Of a stretch of 64,000 nucleotides of DNA, positions 50,705 to 62,134 are shown piece after piece. This DNA comes from Kudoa neothunni. Its lineage: Eukaryota > Cnidaria. The DNA is taken from positions 4,526,001 to 4,590,000 of the forward strand of contig OZ199839.1 of NCBI GenBank assembly GCA_964304625.1, in the 5' to 3' direction. A program made the position numbers and the translations under genes. The notes under the pieces were generated by a model. The model did not search any database, was not told where the DNA came from, and was given only the letters and a program-made list of their open reading frames with translations. The stretch's first letter is position 1. Each line of letters opens with the position of its first letter.

Positions 50705-51422
50705 TATCTCCAATATAAAATAAATACATTTAACTCCTATATTGCCTTAACAAATGAAATATTTGATCGACTTTTATATAATAATTCATTTAAAAAACTT
50801 GAATTGTTTGAGGCAATGGATTCAAGTAACGTAAATGAAGGTAAGCCCGAGTCTATCATACGCCTTGCAGTAAGATTCCCCAATCTTATATCGGATGAAG
50901 ACTACACCACTGTGGATATTGAATGGAGACAATTAACTTTCGAAGACTCAAATTTTTTTTTGATAAGTGACCCCGAGAAATTTTGGTACGATGTATCAGA
51001 AAAAAGTTGGCGATGTTCCTAAATATCCATTAATTTCAAAACTAATGATGAGCTTGCTTTCATTACCTCATTCTTCTACTTGTGCCGAAAGAATATTTTC
51101 CCTATTAAACATAATCAAAACGAAAATAGATCATTGTTGAGGACCGAAACATTAAACAGCTTGATTTATTCGAAAAGTTTATTCCATAATACAGATTGTA
51201 CAAAATGGAACCCGCCTGAAAATTTAGAAATAGCGTTCATAGAGAGAAACGTTTATGAAGATAACTGTAATGAAACAATTTCAGTTAGATAGATCAGAAA
51301 ACATTTTAAATAACTACGTTTTCGCCTTAATCTCTTTTTTGCGTGGATTAACTGTTGGTACTTTTTAGCTAATCTTCTGGCAACCCTGTCTTGAAATACT
51401 GTATAAAGGATTAATTTAAATA

Positions 51423-52678
51423 TAGGATTTCTCAATTGAATGCGGTACTTTTTTGGTTCTGACCAAAATTCGTTCTAAAACATTAAAATCTCTATAAACA
51501 AATGTTTTTTATGATTTTTATTTTAAAAGATATACTCCGGGGAAAACATATATACTTACACTTTATGATTAAATTCATTTTGAGTACCTAGAAAACTTTT
51601 ACTCACAGTCTATGATGGGTCCGCTTTATGTATTCTTATTTAAATTTTATTCTTAGGGACTATATAACATAAAATGAGCCGCTTTTACATTAATATAAAA
51701 TATAGGAACAAAAGTTTTTTTAACAAAATACAAAAATAAATGCAAGGCGAAAACATAAAAGAATATTAAAAATTGAAAGGGTTTCTTTGTCACCCCGGAA
51801 AATGGGATTAAAAACAGAATTCTCTTATTCTATTGCTCATATGTGGTGGAAACTAACCACGCTCATTTGGTTCTACGGTTGAGTTTTCGCGGAGCAATTA
51901 TTCTAGAATATTACCTATACAAATATTAAAATTAATGTTTTTTATTTCATTGTTTTAATAGGTAAGGAATTTGTTAATAATTTTGTTTATTAACAACACA
52001 TATTTTTATTCTAGGTGTTAAATGGATGATAATATTTAATTTATACAAAAATTGAATGAAAAAGAGTAATTGTAGGTTTAAAACATAATTTTCGAAGAAA
52101 ACAATATCCGGCATGTAAAGTAGTTTCATTATAAAATATTTTGATAAATCAAATATATACATAAATTATATAATTAGTCTTTGTTGGAAATTAATATATG
52201 ATGGTTTGAAAAGGATTTTAACGTTTAAGTATTGAAATGTCGCGCCAAAAAATGCAAAAAAAAGGGGGAAATCGAGTAAGAAATAAACAAGACAATCCAC
52301 TCTAATCACGAGGTGGTTTATATAGGGTGAGGGGCTGGTGATTCCGAGCTTTTCCGGGTCTCCAAAATGGTCGGACGCGCCTCCGCCTCTGAACGAAACG
52401 GGATTCTCCTCGCCCGGTCTCCTACGTTCGGCTTAGACCCAAAAGCTTCGTAAGCAACTCGTAGGTCTAAGACTAGAGCTGTCGTGGTGGAGAACCCGGG
52501 GTCAAACACGGTTTGGATTCTGAGGGGAATAGTTTGTAAGTGCTGACCCCGCGGCCGCCCGAATGTTTCCCGCGCTAAACTGGAGAAGTCGGAGACCCAA
52601 CAAGTATGAATTTTGGTCAGATCTAAAAATGCATCGAGTTCATTTGCAAACGCGTCGAGTTCAATTGAGAACCCCCAT
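51423..52678. mobile_element. Tigger-type MITE, interrupted by an LTR-like unit
   Basis: The left end TAGGATTTCTCAATTGAA and the right end, inverted, TGGGGGTTCTCAATTGAA carry the same subterminal blocks (TCTGACCAAAATTC on each side). The first 170 bp match 7718-7860, the 3' end of Tigger copy 1. Without the insert at 52233-52602 it is about 0.9 kb, non-coding. Confidence 0.75.
52233..52602 (-). mobile_element. Solo LTR-like unit, copy 2
   Basis: AGTAT at 52228-52232 and 52603-52607 is a perfect 5-bp duplication, and the unit has TG..CA ends (TGAAATGTCGCGCC and GAGACCCAACA). It is 370 bp and about 90% identical to 8965-9320. A TATATAAACC box on the minus strand fits LTR promoter layout. No internal genes remain. 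Age appears moderate. Confidence 0.7.
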
Positions 52679-52680
52679 AT

Positions 52681-52960
52681 AATGAACCGGCGGAGATTAC
52701 TAAAAGACAAGAGCGATAAGTCGACACAAGACAAGCTTGATGGTTTCATAATAATAGTAAAAAAAGAATTATTCAGGCTTAAATAGTCCAAGTAAAATTA
52801 ATGCTAAATAAAATTTTTAAATGAATAAATTAAAAATAATTATTATAAAAATATACGGTTTCAATCATTATAATATTTTCATTATATATAATACCGGATC
52901 TAAATACAGTAGCGCAGGGTCATTATGTAGCATGGCTATTGCGCACTTTTAGAAATGTAA
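52681..52960. other. AT-rich spacer before MULE copy 2
   Basis: Nothing recognised. The CAGTAGCGCAGGGTC near 52908 could be a hAT terminus but has no partner. Confidence 0.35.
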
Positions 52961-55916
52961 GTGGCTATATCTCAGGTAATCAATATCTCTAAAACTACTC
53001 AATATTGTTTTCCCATATTCCACATATCATCTAATGTTTATCTAACTTAATTTTCTGTAAATTTTTTCTTTGTGTGACCATGTACACAAGTCTAACAGCA
53101 GCTAGCAGCTGGGTACGATTTTTTATTTTTTTTAATATAATTTCATCAATTAACATCATTATACACAAAATATAGAAATAATAATGTTTGTCTTTTTTTA
53201 AAGAAATTAATATTCCTCACGTTATGTGAAATAAAACTAATAATGAATTTAAATATTAGTTTAAGCGATCACTCAATAAAACAGCTTTCATATGACACAT
53301 GTAAGGGATTATTCTCAAAATTAAATTTTTTTATATATTTAATTTTAATTTTAAATTTATAATTTTATTTCTTTTTCTTTATAATTCTGATTGCAGTTAA
53401 ACGACTTCTTCGTGGTCGACCAATCGATTTAACTTTCGAGGGAATCACCAGATCTAAACAAAATTTAACATATTTTGTTCAAGTTTAACCTTTTAATTGA
53501 GATTTTTCTACGATGGCGTTTGATTCATCGTTACAATCAATTTGTTCTTCCAGAGGACCAAAATCATCACTGGAATTAAGTTTTGATATTTTGGTAGGTG
53601 AGATTTCTATTAAACTTATCAATGACTCCTAATTTTTATTATTTAAAGTCAAATTATAAATTTTATACGTTTTCTTGAAATTCAGTTTCATCTTTAACTA
53701 TATAAAATTTAATATTTCATTTATAAATAAAAATCACATGTATCAAGGGACTGATCGATAACCATGACATCGTGACTTCTAATTATTTTTTCCAATAGAT
53801 TTATTGATTTTTCGAAAAATTCTCCGCAAAATTCGGAAGTTGTGTTGGCTAGTTTGGTTGTAAAATTCGACGCGTACTTCAACTTTTGTCCATATGCCTT
53901 TATGTTAATTTTTTTTCTTTTCAAGGACAATAGTAGGAAGATTTTCTGTATTATTTTGAGTTGCAGATTCCGCATTTAAAAACTTCATTCCATATTTCTT
54001 TTTCCATCGATCATTGCACAATGTTTCACAGAATAACGGAAGTTTTTCTGATAACCTGTAGCTTAGAATATGGCGACATGGTAATGAAAATGAGCGATAA
54101 AATAAACAGACACGTTGATCGACTTGTAGTTTCATTTGAGTTAGAGGATAATGCAGCAATGTCCAATAATTTATGTTCTTTTTGAAGCATGATAAATGCA
54201 TATTTCGTCAGACATTCTTTATAGTGTAGAACCAGTTTGTTGTTGAGAATCTCATTTGATTCGTAATACAGTTGACCAACTGAAGAAACTTCCCTTTCAA
54301 TTATAAGTGAACTTAGAATTAAAAAAACCCTTGGATGAAGTTGGCCAACGAGCTGAATTTTTGGACAACACTTTTAATTTGGGAATTTATTACTTCAAGG
54401 CGATTATCGGTTTCGTTGTCGTAAAATTTTTTCGTATTGCTAATACCAATAACCCATTCATTGTATGTTCCTTCTCAATTTCTTTTGAAATATTCACTTA
54501 ATTTGGGATTTTTAAAACCGTGAATTCGGTCAACATAATGCAAATATTCATTGTAATCAGTCGAGTACATCATTTTTTGTAAACAACTTAAAATCTCTTG
54601 TCTTTTAGTAGAAGATATTTCAAATTTGTTAACGGTGATATGTCTGAAAAATTTGATTCACATGAAATTTATATAAAATGAATGATGATTGGGGAAAACT
54701 TAATTTGAGACATTTTCTTAGCTTTTCTTCCTTGTCTATAACAATGGTATGTACATTTTTTGATATGTTTGGTATCAATTCTGCCAAAGTATTACAAAAC
54801 CATTGGATGGAGTCTTCCGTCTCTTCGTAGAGAATGCAGGCACTCGAAATATGAGTCAAACCAAGATAATCCTCCCCAGCAGATATGTATAAAGGGGCTC
54901 TAAAATTATAAAATTATTCATCCATTTTCAAAAGTTACCCCGAATTAAGGAGTTTATAAGTTGCATCAACGAACATAACCTCAGGATAAAATTCCAAAAA
55001 TGATTTCATTTTGATGTCAGCGAAAAAATTCCATTAACGACTTTATGTTTATCATATAAAATCTTAACGTAACATTTGAAATCTTTCAACATTTTCTCTA
55101 TTACATATAGGTTATCACAGAATGAGCCTTCGTTTGCTCTAATATTGTGGATGGATTTCAAACGAATGTTTTTACCCGTTTCGTTGTAAATTTTATTTTG
55201 AATTAATTTTTTATTGGCCCTAAAGTGAATTAATTCCACGAGATTTGGGTCATTTAGGTCAATTTTTCGTTGTTTTGGGAGATTTCGATATAGCACTGCA
55301 CTTAAATCATGATTATGTTCTAATATACTAGAACGTACTTCAAGTGCTACACCATCAACAGAGGTCCTAAGAGATAAAACCACGGGGCAGTTTCCCTTTA
55401 GTGCCGGTTTGTTTCTAATTCCATCGGATTTTGTTTTATTCTTGCCACTGAAAATACAACGATATGTAATCTCATAATACCGCAGAGCTTGGTTCATTGA
55501 TTTTGTAATTCTATTCCGAATATTCGAAAATGTCCTCGCTTGATATTTATAAAGATTGCAAAAGTTTGACTCTTCGTAATTTTTTATAGCATCGTCGAGT
55601 TTCTCGAAAGAATGAAATCGTTTTCCAATTGCAAACATATTTGAACTCATTCTTTGCCACGCTAATTAGAAAGAAAAATTTCGCGCTCAAGTTATACATA
55701 ACTCAGAAATTTATTATTATTTCTATATTTTGTGTATAATGATGTTAATTGATGAAATTATATTAAAAAAATAAAAAATCGTATCCAGCTGCTGTTGGAC
55801 TTGTGTATGGTCACGTAAAGAAAAAATTAAGTTAGATAAACATTAGATGATATGTGGAATATGGGCAAACAATATTGAGTAGTTTTAGAGATATTGATTA
55901 CCTGAGATATAGCCAC
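52961..55916 (-). mobile_element. MULE transposon with about 220-bp inverted repeats
   Basis: The long inverted repeats start GTGGCTATATCTCAGGTAAT at 52961 and end with the complement at 55916, and run about 220-250 bp each with few mismatches. The minus-strand transposase order is: an N-terminal FAR1/FLYWCH-like domain (55006-55650), the first-aspartate block FVDATYKLL near 54960, TIVIDKEEKLRKCL and FHVNQIF (54629-54859), a SWIM finger with LPCRHILSYRL near 54050, and an AT-hook (IGRPRRSR) near 53420. The frame changes several times, and the usual CxxH block reads LYKFHV. No clear 9-bp duplication was found. Confidence 0.88.
55006..55650 (-). pseudogene. MULE transposase, N-terminal domain
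   Basis: A 214-codon frame from MSSNMFAIGKRFHSFEKLDD contains the zinc-binding FAR1-like part (TYRCIFSGKNK, CPVVLSLRT) and the conserved EHNHDLS, the usual metal-binding HNH region of FAR1/MULE N-terminal domains. It is followed by RHxKKLIQNKIYNETG-type helices. It is the longest intact part of the element's gene. Confidence 0.8.
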
Positions 55917-55919
55917 TAC

Positions 55920-56223
55920 CTTAATTCAATTGGAAAATATTGCATTTCACTTATTTTACTCCCCCTAAACAACGCTTCCATAGAGAGAATATCAGTAGAA
56001 ATAAAATGTTGTGTTCGACACTGGATAGCCTGGTTCGAATAAGGAAATGTTTCAATACATCAACTCACTGTTGCCATAATTTTGACGTTATTGAAACAAT
56101 GTTAAATTTACATAACATTAATATGTATAATTAGATTTTTTTGAGTTTTTTGATAAATTGTTTCATTTGTACGATTTCGTCCGGTAAAAATTTTGCCGAA
56201 TGCTTGATTAGGGTTGGCAGCGC
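55920..56223 (+). pseudogene. hAT transposase C-terminal fragment with terminal repeat
   Basis: Plus-strand frames give ISLILLPLNNASIERIS and RNKMLCSTLDSLVRIRKCFN, the hAT dimerisation domain at the C terminus, in two frames. The sequence then ends GGTTGGCAGCGCTG at 56223, a hAT-style end. The rest of the element is missing; the MULE abuts it at 55916. Confidence 0.6.
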
Positions 56224-56862
56224 TGTTCACGAATGTTTCTTCCCAGTAATGGAAAAATATAGTAACTTTGCCATATTTTCAAAAACATTCTCCTAACCTT
56301 ATCTCCCAAGTTATTTTTGTATATGGAAAACGCATATATAAATAATAAATCTATTAAATAGAAAAACATCACCATAGGCCGTCATCATCGACTGTGGATT
56401 GACCCGAATTCTCAAAGTTTTCAAGTATTCCTAAACACTTTAAAGAAATTTGATTCATCATTTTAACTACTATCGATGAAATTCATCTCCATTATCGCTA
56501 TGGTAAATTTAAAAAAGGAAGTCAATCGACCAATGATATGGTATTGGTTATAATCGTATAACTTCAAATTTATCCATAAAATAAACTTGCAATGTAATTT
56601 ATGTAATAATTATTATTTTATCTATCAATTGGTGTAAAAAAATCTGTGGTGATTGTTTACCCCAAAAATTCATTGGAGTGTAATCTTGTTATAATTTTTC
56701 TGATTTAAAATTTTTGGTTTTGGTTATAATATTTTAAAATCGTATATTTCACACCTTTTTAGAAGATTAGAAAAAAACTCGTATCCTATATCCTACGAAG
56801 AGAAAGCAAACCACGTACAAAACCCAAAACTTCTTGTTAGGGTAAGAATTTACCCGAATTCA
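56224..56862. other. AT-rich spacer
   Basis: No supported frame or repeat. Confidence 0.4.
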
Positions 56863-56870
56863 TATTAGAG

Positions 56871-57468
56871 CAGTAGTTCTCAAACTTTTATGACAACGGA
56901 ACTCGTTTTACATTCTTTGTAGTATAATGGAACCCTTATCTTAATTAACCCATTAAGGTTTTTATAACTAACTTGAATGGCTTAATACTTCTTGTAATAA
57001 CAAAATATTTTATTTGTTACACATTAACTAAAATTGTAATAAACAAAAATTAATTTAAAACACATAGTAAATCGGAACATACTCCGTTTTTTTTAATTAG
57101 AACTTGCAGATCGTTCAATTGCAAGTTAATCTATTTCTGCGCCTTCTTTAGATGATATTATACTTAACTTTTCTAACCATCGCTCCGCTCCCATTGTAAT
57201 GTTTAAAAAATATTTAAAACAATTTTTTGAATAAAAGAGATACTCGCGTTAACAGAAAAGCGGCACATTCTTCCTGCATGTACGTTGGCGTGTGTCTTAT
57301 TGACAAAAGCCTGCTATCACCAGTGTTGCAAACTTTAGCCATCAATGGAAATTCACTGACGTCATGAGATACAATATGTACCAATTTCTTATGATTAAAT
57401 GTTGTTTTTCACTGTAGCTTTGTGAAACCTCTGCTCTCGCTTCGTGGAACCCGCATTGAGAACCGCTG
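56871..57468. mobile_element. Non-autonomous hAT element, 598 bp
   Basis: TATTAGAG at 56863-56870 and CATTAGAG at 57469-57476 form a 7/8 duplication. The ends CAGTAGTTCTCAAACTTTT and GAACCCGCATTGAGAACCGCTG are inverted. It has the CAG..CTG style of the 39770-40863 element. It is non-coding. Confidence 0.75.
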
Positions 57469-57476
57469 CATTAGAG

Positions 57477-57795
57477 GGTTAATATCGTCATGAAGGTTTT
57501 GACGTGGTAGAAGATTCAATAATAAATTTTTGAATAATGTAAAGAAAGTGGCTATTGACACGGATCATGGCATTTAGATGAGTGTAGTTTGAATCGTTGT
57601 TCATTTTATTTTTAACAATGGTAATGATCGATCATCGGTCAAACATAATTATATACAGCAGATTCTAGCGAATAAGCTTTATACATCAATTCTAAATGGA
57701 AGTTTTGGGGATTAAAAATGGACACTGAGCTTTCGTATATGCCATTCAGGACTAAAAATTTCCGTATCAACAACCATTGAATTTTAAATTCAAAC
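57477..57795. other. Spacer with one unsupported minus-strand frame
   Basis: A 71-codon frame (57639-57854) has a protein-like stretch SIFNPQNFHLELMYKAYSLE but runs into the MITE at 57804 and has no family match. It might be part of a host exon; not supported. Confidence 0.3.
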
Positions 57796-57803
57796 ATTAA
57801 CAC

Positions 57804-58153
57804 CAGGGCGTCAATGAGATTATCGGGAAAAACCCAAGGTCGCAAAGAAAACACAATAGTATCATTAAAATAATAAAAATTTTAAGATGGTGTTGAAATA
57901 TCCAAATATAATCACAGAATAATAAGAATAATTGATTAAATAACAATTATCCAGGGGTTGGAAAACCGTGCGTTGCCGACGACCATGATATCTTTTTAAA
58001 ATTTCGAACAATTTTAATTCTCTCCATTACTAAAACAATAAATATGATTATTCTACCTAATTATAAAACTTATTGTTTATAAACTCGTCCCAAAGAATTC
58101 AATAATTTAAAAGTTTTGTGAATAGACAAAAAACCCAAGGTTTGGACGCCCTG
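57804..58153. mobile_element. hAT-type MITE, perfect 8-bp duplication
   Basis: ATTAACAC at 57796-57803 and 58154-58161 is a perfect target duplication. The ends CAGGGCGTCAATGAG and TTTGGACGCCCTG are inverted, with AAAAACCCAAGG inside both. The same family was seen at 30753-31308. It is 350 bp and non-coding. Confidence 0.85.
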
Positions 58154-58175
58154 ATTAACACTATCGGGCGCATGC

Positions 58176-58481
58176 TTGAAGTCCGTATTTCACAGAGTCA
58201 TGGGCATGGATCACTCTAAGGTAGATGTTGGTGATCTTGTGAGCGTCACCATTGCTGGATACGATGTTGTTGTTATAGGACACAATTATTATATCGGTAA
58301 TCCCAGCTGTAAATGTTGTGACCCAACTGTCGTATTGCTTCGGAACAAACGTATTCCTTTTAAATATATCAATTTCTTGGAGTTGTCCCGAAGAGCAAGA
58401 GTTCAATGTTATATGCTGTCTTTAAAGAAAGGAGTAAGTGTTCAAGTGTTATTTTTTATGATATTTTTTAGTTCCCTCTAA
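58176..58481 (+). CDS. Hypothetical protein, 101 residues
   Basis: This frame reads MKSVFHRVMGMDHSKVDVGD and then a beta-strand-rich segment (VTIAGYDVVVIGHNYYIG), a CKCCDPTVVLL turn and a basic region (LRNKRIPFKYI..ELSRRARVQ). It ends in a hydrophobic tail that may be intron read-through, because GTAAGTG occurs at 58432. A GT donor there would give a real exon ending near SLKKG. The opposite strand has an 81-codon frame over the same bases. I do not recognise the family. Confidence 0.35.
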   Translation: MKSVFHRVMGMDHSKVDVGDLVSVTIAGYDVVVIGHNYYIGNPSCKCCDPTVVLLRNKRIPFKYINFLELSRRARVQCYMLSLKKGVSVQVLFFMIFFSSL

Positions 58482-58904
58482 TTTTTATTAATGGACGTTA
58501 CTATGGGAACCATGCTGATCTTAAACATATGGAGAAAAACAACCTATTTAATGATGCCATGAAAGGATTTTTCTAGTATAAACATTTAGTGTAAAAATTA
58601 ATGTATTATTCTAATTGTTAAAAATGTGTTTCCTATAAATTTACTTTTATACATATATTTGTGCTAGAAACTTAAAAATAGTTACTAAGAGACTCAAGCC
58701 TTGCACAATGTTCTCAATTTTTTGAAGGATTACAGTAAAGATTGAATATTGCGGAATACATAATTTTCAATATTATTTTATTATCGTTTAAATCAATTTA
58801 ACAATTAAAAATAAAAGATGTTTTGATTTATACACAAAATCTCGTTATTGCGTGATTTTTGTGAACGACTGAGTTAAAATTAATAGTTAAGTCATCGTGT
58901 CTCA
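58482..58904. other. Spacer, nothing recognised
   Basis: AT-rich sequence with no supported frame. Confidence 0.4.
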
Positions 58905-60018
58905 TTAACCCTCAGAACGCCCGAAAATCCACTTTACACATTCCTTCTTCTGGGGTCCAATGGACGCCAGCTTTTTATAGCTAGAATTATGCAAAAGAAT
59001 AAATAATTTACTAAAATATAAAAGAAAATTATCGATAAGATATTGAAAAATATAACAAAATCACGCCGCCGGGTTGTACCGAAGATCACCGAAGAGTTTA
59101 CAGCTTTAAAACAAGGCTGTGTCTATTGGTCCGGCAGATCAGTTTTACGATTTTGTAATATTAAAAAAAAAGTAAAATTAGGATTTTCATTTCCCAATTG
59201 TTAAATTACAAAGTTTACAAACATATTTTTGATATTCGAGTCGCTCCAATTAGGAATTGTTACCTGCGCGGCGTGATTATCGTTTTCAATTATCATATAT
59301 TTAACTTATATTTTTTCGCCGAAATTTGAGAATAAATTTGAGAATAAATTGATCTAGTGATCGCATCCAAATTAAACAGTGACGTTGAATTTTATGAACC
59401 TTGTGTTTAGTGTAGCGTGGTTATTCGTACGCAATGAACAGCAACGAAAGTGGTGGATGCAACCATGATGTTAACACTAACGAGAATAATTTTTTTAAAG
59501 TTGGTGATACGTTTAATAGCTTTGAAGCGTTAAAGTTGAAAATTGAACAGTTGGAATTACTCGATAAATATACGATGTCCATATTAGATTGCAAAACCAT
59601 TATTAAAATATTATCAATTAAAATATTGTTGTATTCACCGCGGAAAAAAGGTAAATCGTTTTATTTTGTTAAATATTTTTTATTTAAGGTTAATTATTGT
59701 TTTGTCTTTAGGAATATTTTTATTTATTTGTTAAGTTATTTATTGGTTTCATTACTTTAGAGAAAGCGATCAACTGGTCAACGAAATACGAACTCTTATT
59801 ATAAGGGATGCCCAGTGTTTTTAAGATTTCTAATAGACACCGATGGGAAAAAACTTAATGATGAGGAGATTACATATATCACCCAACTTGTTGAAGTCGA
59901 CGGTAATTCAAAGGCTATCTAAGAAAAAATTTTTAGGGAGAAGGGAAAGTACGTTTCACTGAAAAAGCTAAGAAACATTAAATATTCAATTAAGTCCCAT
60001 TCAACCACACATGATTGT

Positions 60019-60664
60019 TTGTTAACTCTAAAAAATAATCCTAATGTATTTATTGAAGTGTTAGAAGGTGAAAATAATTTTAAGGGCCTTTTTTATCAAG
60101 ATTTGGACATGAAAAAATGCCTGAAAGCTTATCCCGAAATAATATTTATTGACGCCACATATAAATTATTAGACTGTAGGGCTCCAGTTTATTTTCTTGT
60201 GGTAATGGATGGAAGAGGAATGAGCGAGATTGTGGCAACAGGAATCCTCACTGAAGAAACTGAGGAAATATTATCGTGGTTTATTAAAACAATTAAAAAG
60301 CATAACCCAGTGATAGAAAATGAGACTAAAATTTTTGACAGGCAAAGACATAGTAGAACGAAAAGTTTTAAAAAATATTTTTCCAAATGTTAACATTCAA
60401 TTATGTCTTTATCATGTCTTAAAAGCATTTAATCATGAAATCAAGGTCGAGAAAATGAACATCAATTCTAAGGAAAAAGAAATTTCACTCTTTTACCTAC
60501 AAAAAATCTCATACGCCAAAAACAATGATGAGTATAATTCTATAAAAAAACAATTTAAGGATAATGTAGGAGAAAACGTTTATCGTTATTTTAAAAATAA
60601 TTGGCATACCATCAAAGATGAATGGGTTATTGGTTTACATAAATACTTCAAGAATGGAGAATGA
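60019..60664 (+). pseudogene. MULE transposase catalytic core
   Basis: Two overlapping frames (60019-60393 and 60320-60664) hold the core: PEIIFIDATYKLLDC with the first aspartate, VMDGRGMSEIVATGIL, then FLTGKDIVERKVLKNIF, where the usual TDKD reads TGKD, and QLCLYHVLKAF. The shift lies near 60330-60390. The usual CxxH block is conserved; the second aspartate may be lost. Confidence 0.8.
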
Positions 60665-60869
60665 TAATAAGGCTGTACAAGAAATTTTGAGTATACTATA
60701 AATTATAAATTTTTTAAATAACAAATAGCTATGCTGAGTTGGTTCGTTGATAAAAAAATTGCGAGAAGAGCTATGGTTAATAAAGAAAAAATTGATAAAA
60801 TATTTCCTTATTTTATTAACGACGCCATTTTATAATATTAAAACGATTATAAAAAACAAACAAACCGTT

Positions 60870-61030
60870 GGCTATATGTGCAGTATCTGTAAAAACACGA
60901 TTGGGAACATGGAATCATCTATAGGTTGTGATATATGCTTAGAATAAAGTCATTTCAAATGTCAAAATATCAGTATTGGTCCATATTCTAAATATTGGTG
61001 TTGCAACGAATGTAAAAAGTTATTCAAGAA
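60870..61030 (+). other. PHD finger encoded in the MULE gene
   Basis: Cysteines and histidine occur in the order C-x2-C, C-x2-C, H-x2-C, C-x2-C (CSIC, GCDIC, HFKC, then CCNEC after a YSKYW segment), the PHD Cys4-His-Cys3 layout. The reading frame has a stop directly after GCDICLE, so the finger is now broken. PHD fingers bind histone tails in host proteins; role in the transposon is unknown. Confidence 0.65.
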
Positions 61031-62134
61031 CAAATGAAAGTACAAAGGTTGTAAACTTGAAAAAAAAATATTTCTCCAACAAAAGAGTAGTTTTATTCGA
61101 ATTATCTTCAAAATTATTACGATTTTTCCAGATACAAATTTTTTTATTGCAAATACGAATAGTGCCAAACTATATTATATTTTTAATTACGCGAATAATC
61201 GAATAAATACTATTTCTTTTGTAAACAACATTGGCTACTATAGGGTCGATTTGTCTAAAGCTTCGTTTTTAAAATTAAATTCTATAGTCTTAAACGGTTT
61301 CTATAATGATCTCGTATATAATCAACATTAAATAAACTTCATGTTTAAGAATATACCAATATAATTAATATTTTTTCGAACCCGGATGGAGATATTTACT
61401 TACTCATTCGAAATAGCGTCGAAATTTTAATTTATTTACAAAGCAAACATAATTTGAATAATATTTCGAGATAAATTTTGTCAAATTGCTTTACCGCTTG
61501 ACTAAATGAACTTTTGTTTGTTATGTACTATGTAAATTAACTTATTAGCACGAATCAATCTCTCGAAATTGAATATCAATAAATTATCAAACTGATATAA
61601 ATAATTATTAATTATTGCTCTAAATAGAATCAAATATATCTCAAAATTATTATTTTTAGATGCATTTTAAGGATAAATATAATGCATAATTAAGTCATTG
61701 GAATATATAAATATTTCTATAGAAAACTTAAGCCTCATTAATCCAATAATTCATAAACGTGCTAGTTTATGTAAGATTGGCATTTTTCACAAGCCAAAAA
61801 ATGAAGATCTCGATTCTATCCGTGTCTAAATAGGTGTCTGAGTATTCTCGTTAATTAAACTTAACTGATAGATATACTTGTCGTTAAAATGTTGTTTAAA
61901 TATTAAATGTAATTTTATATCCACTCAAAGTAAATTTAAATAGCATGCGATGCTGATCTGCCGGGTCAATAGTCACTTCCTTAAAATAAACATAAAATTC
62001 AACGATTTTAACGACCTTTTGCATCTAATGTTGTTTTAATAAATAAAAATTTAATTCTATATTAATAAAACAGTATAAAAAGTTTCCCTCACAATTAATT
62101 TCTTAATAGTGGCGGCCAATAGAAACCGCAATAA

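Larger units (their letters stand above)
47948..51388 (+). mobile_element. hAT transposon with BED finger, perfect 8-bp duplication
   Basis: TCTTGAAA at 47940-47947 and 51389-51396 is a perfect target duplication, and the ends CAGGGTTGTCAGAA and TTCTGGCAACCCTG are inverted. The transposase starts near 48880, with a BED-type finger (FCTVCKCEVSGSISQIQRH, C-x2-C..H-x4-H) in the first 100 residues. It is open to 49476 and continues in pieces: LVARYYDDDVKK, RKILRLCSMG near 49890, and the C-terminal dimerisation motif LMMSLLSLPHSSTCAERIF near 51040-51100. It has stops and frame changes, plus a GC-richer insert at about 50269-50704. Recent insertion is suggested by the perfect duplication, despite the decayed gene. 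Confidence 0.9.
45889..51401 (+). mobile_element. Tc1/mariner-like transposon, copy 2, with two nested insertions
   Basis: The left end is CAGTATTTCAAGACCTAAATGC after TA (45887-45888). The right end TTTGGATCTTGAAA..TACTG is split by the hAT at 47948 and finishes at 51401 before TA (51402-51403). Inner inverted blocks are AACCAGCACGCGCGGATAACC and, at 47910-47930, its complement. The transposase pieces are YSNKYIAEKMGVHKSTIGRI (HTH), STVIYIDESGFSLSMRRTF (first D) and LFLPPYSSFLSPIKEFFK, where the usual glutamate position reads K-E. A 39-nt GT-AG intron-like gap interrupts the N terminus near 46032-46071. Stops and frame changes make it inactive. Confidence 0.85.
59115..61980 (+). mobile_element. 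MULE transposon with PHD finger, copy 3
   Basis: TTAAAACAA at 59106-59114 and TTAAAATAA at 61981-61989 form an 8/9 target duplication. The ends are inverted: GGCTGTGTCTATTGGTCCGG at the left and CCGGGTCAATAGTCACTTCC at the right. The transposase starts at 59434 with an intron at about 59651-59760 (GT..AG). It has FAR1-like NTNSYYKGCPVFLRFLIDTD, the first-D block IIFIDATYKLLDC, FLTGKDIVERKVL and LCLYHVLKAF (CxxH), and lastly a PHD finger near 60870-61020 (CSIC..GCDIC..HFKC..CCNEC). It is the same lineage as MULE 52961-55916. A stop and frame changes interrupt the gene. Confidence 0.88.
58909..62134 (-). mobile_element. piggyBac remnant, copy 3, split by MULE copy 3
   Basis: The terminal TTAA (58905-58908) plus CCCTCAGAACGCCCG starts one end. 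The parts 58909-59105 and 61990-62134 are, read on the minus strand, colinear with 12655-12988 of piggyBac copy 2 (for example TTGAATTTTATGTTTATTTTAA and GCGGTTTCTATTGGCCGCC). Only the end region is left, with no transposase. The repeat-B head at 62135 truncates the far side. Confidence 0.75.
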
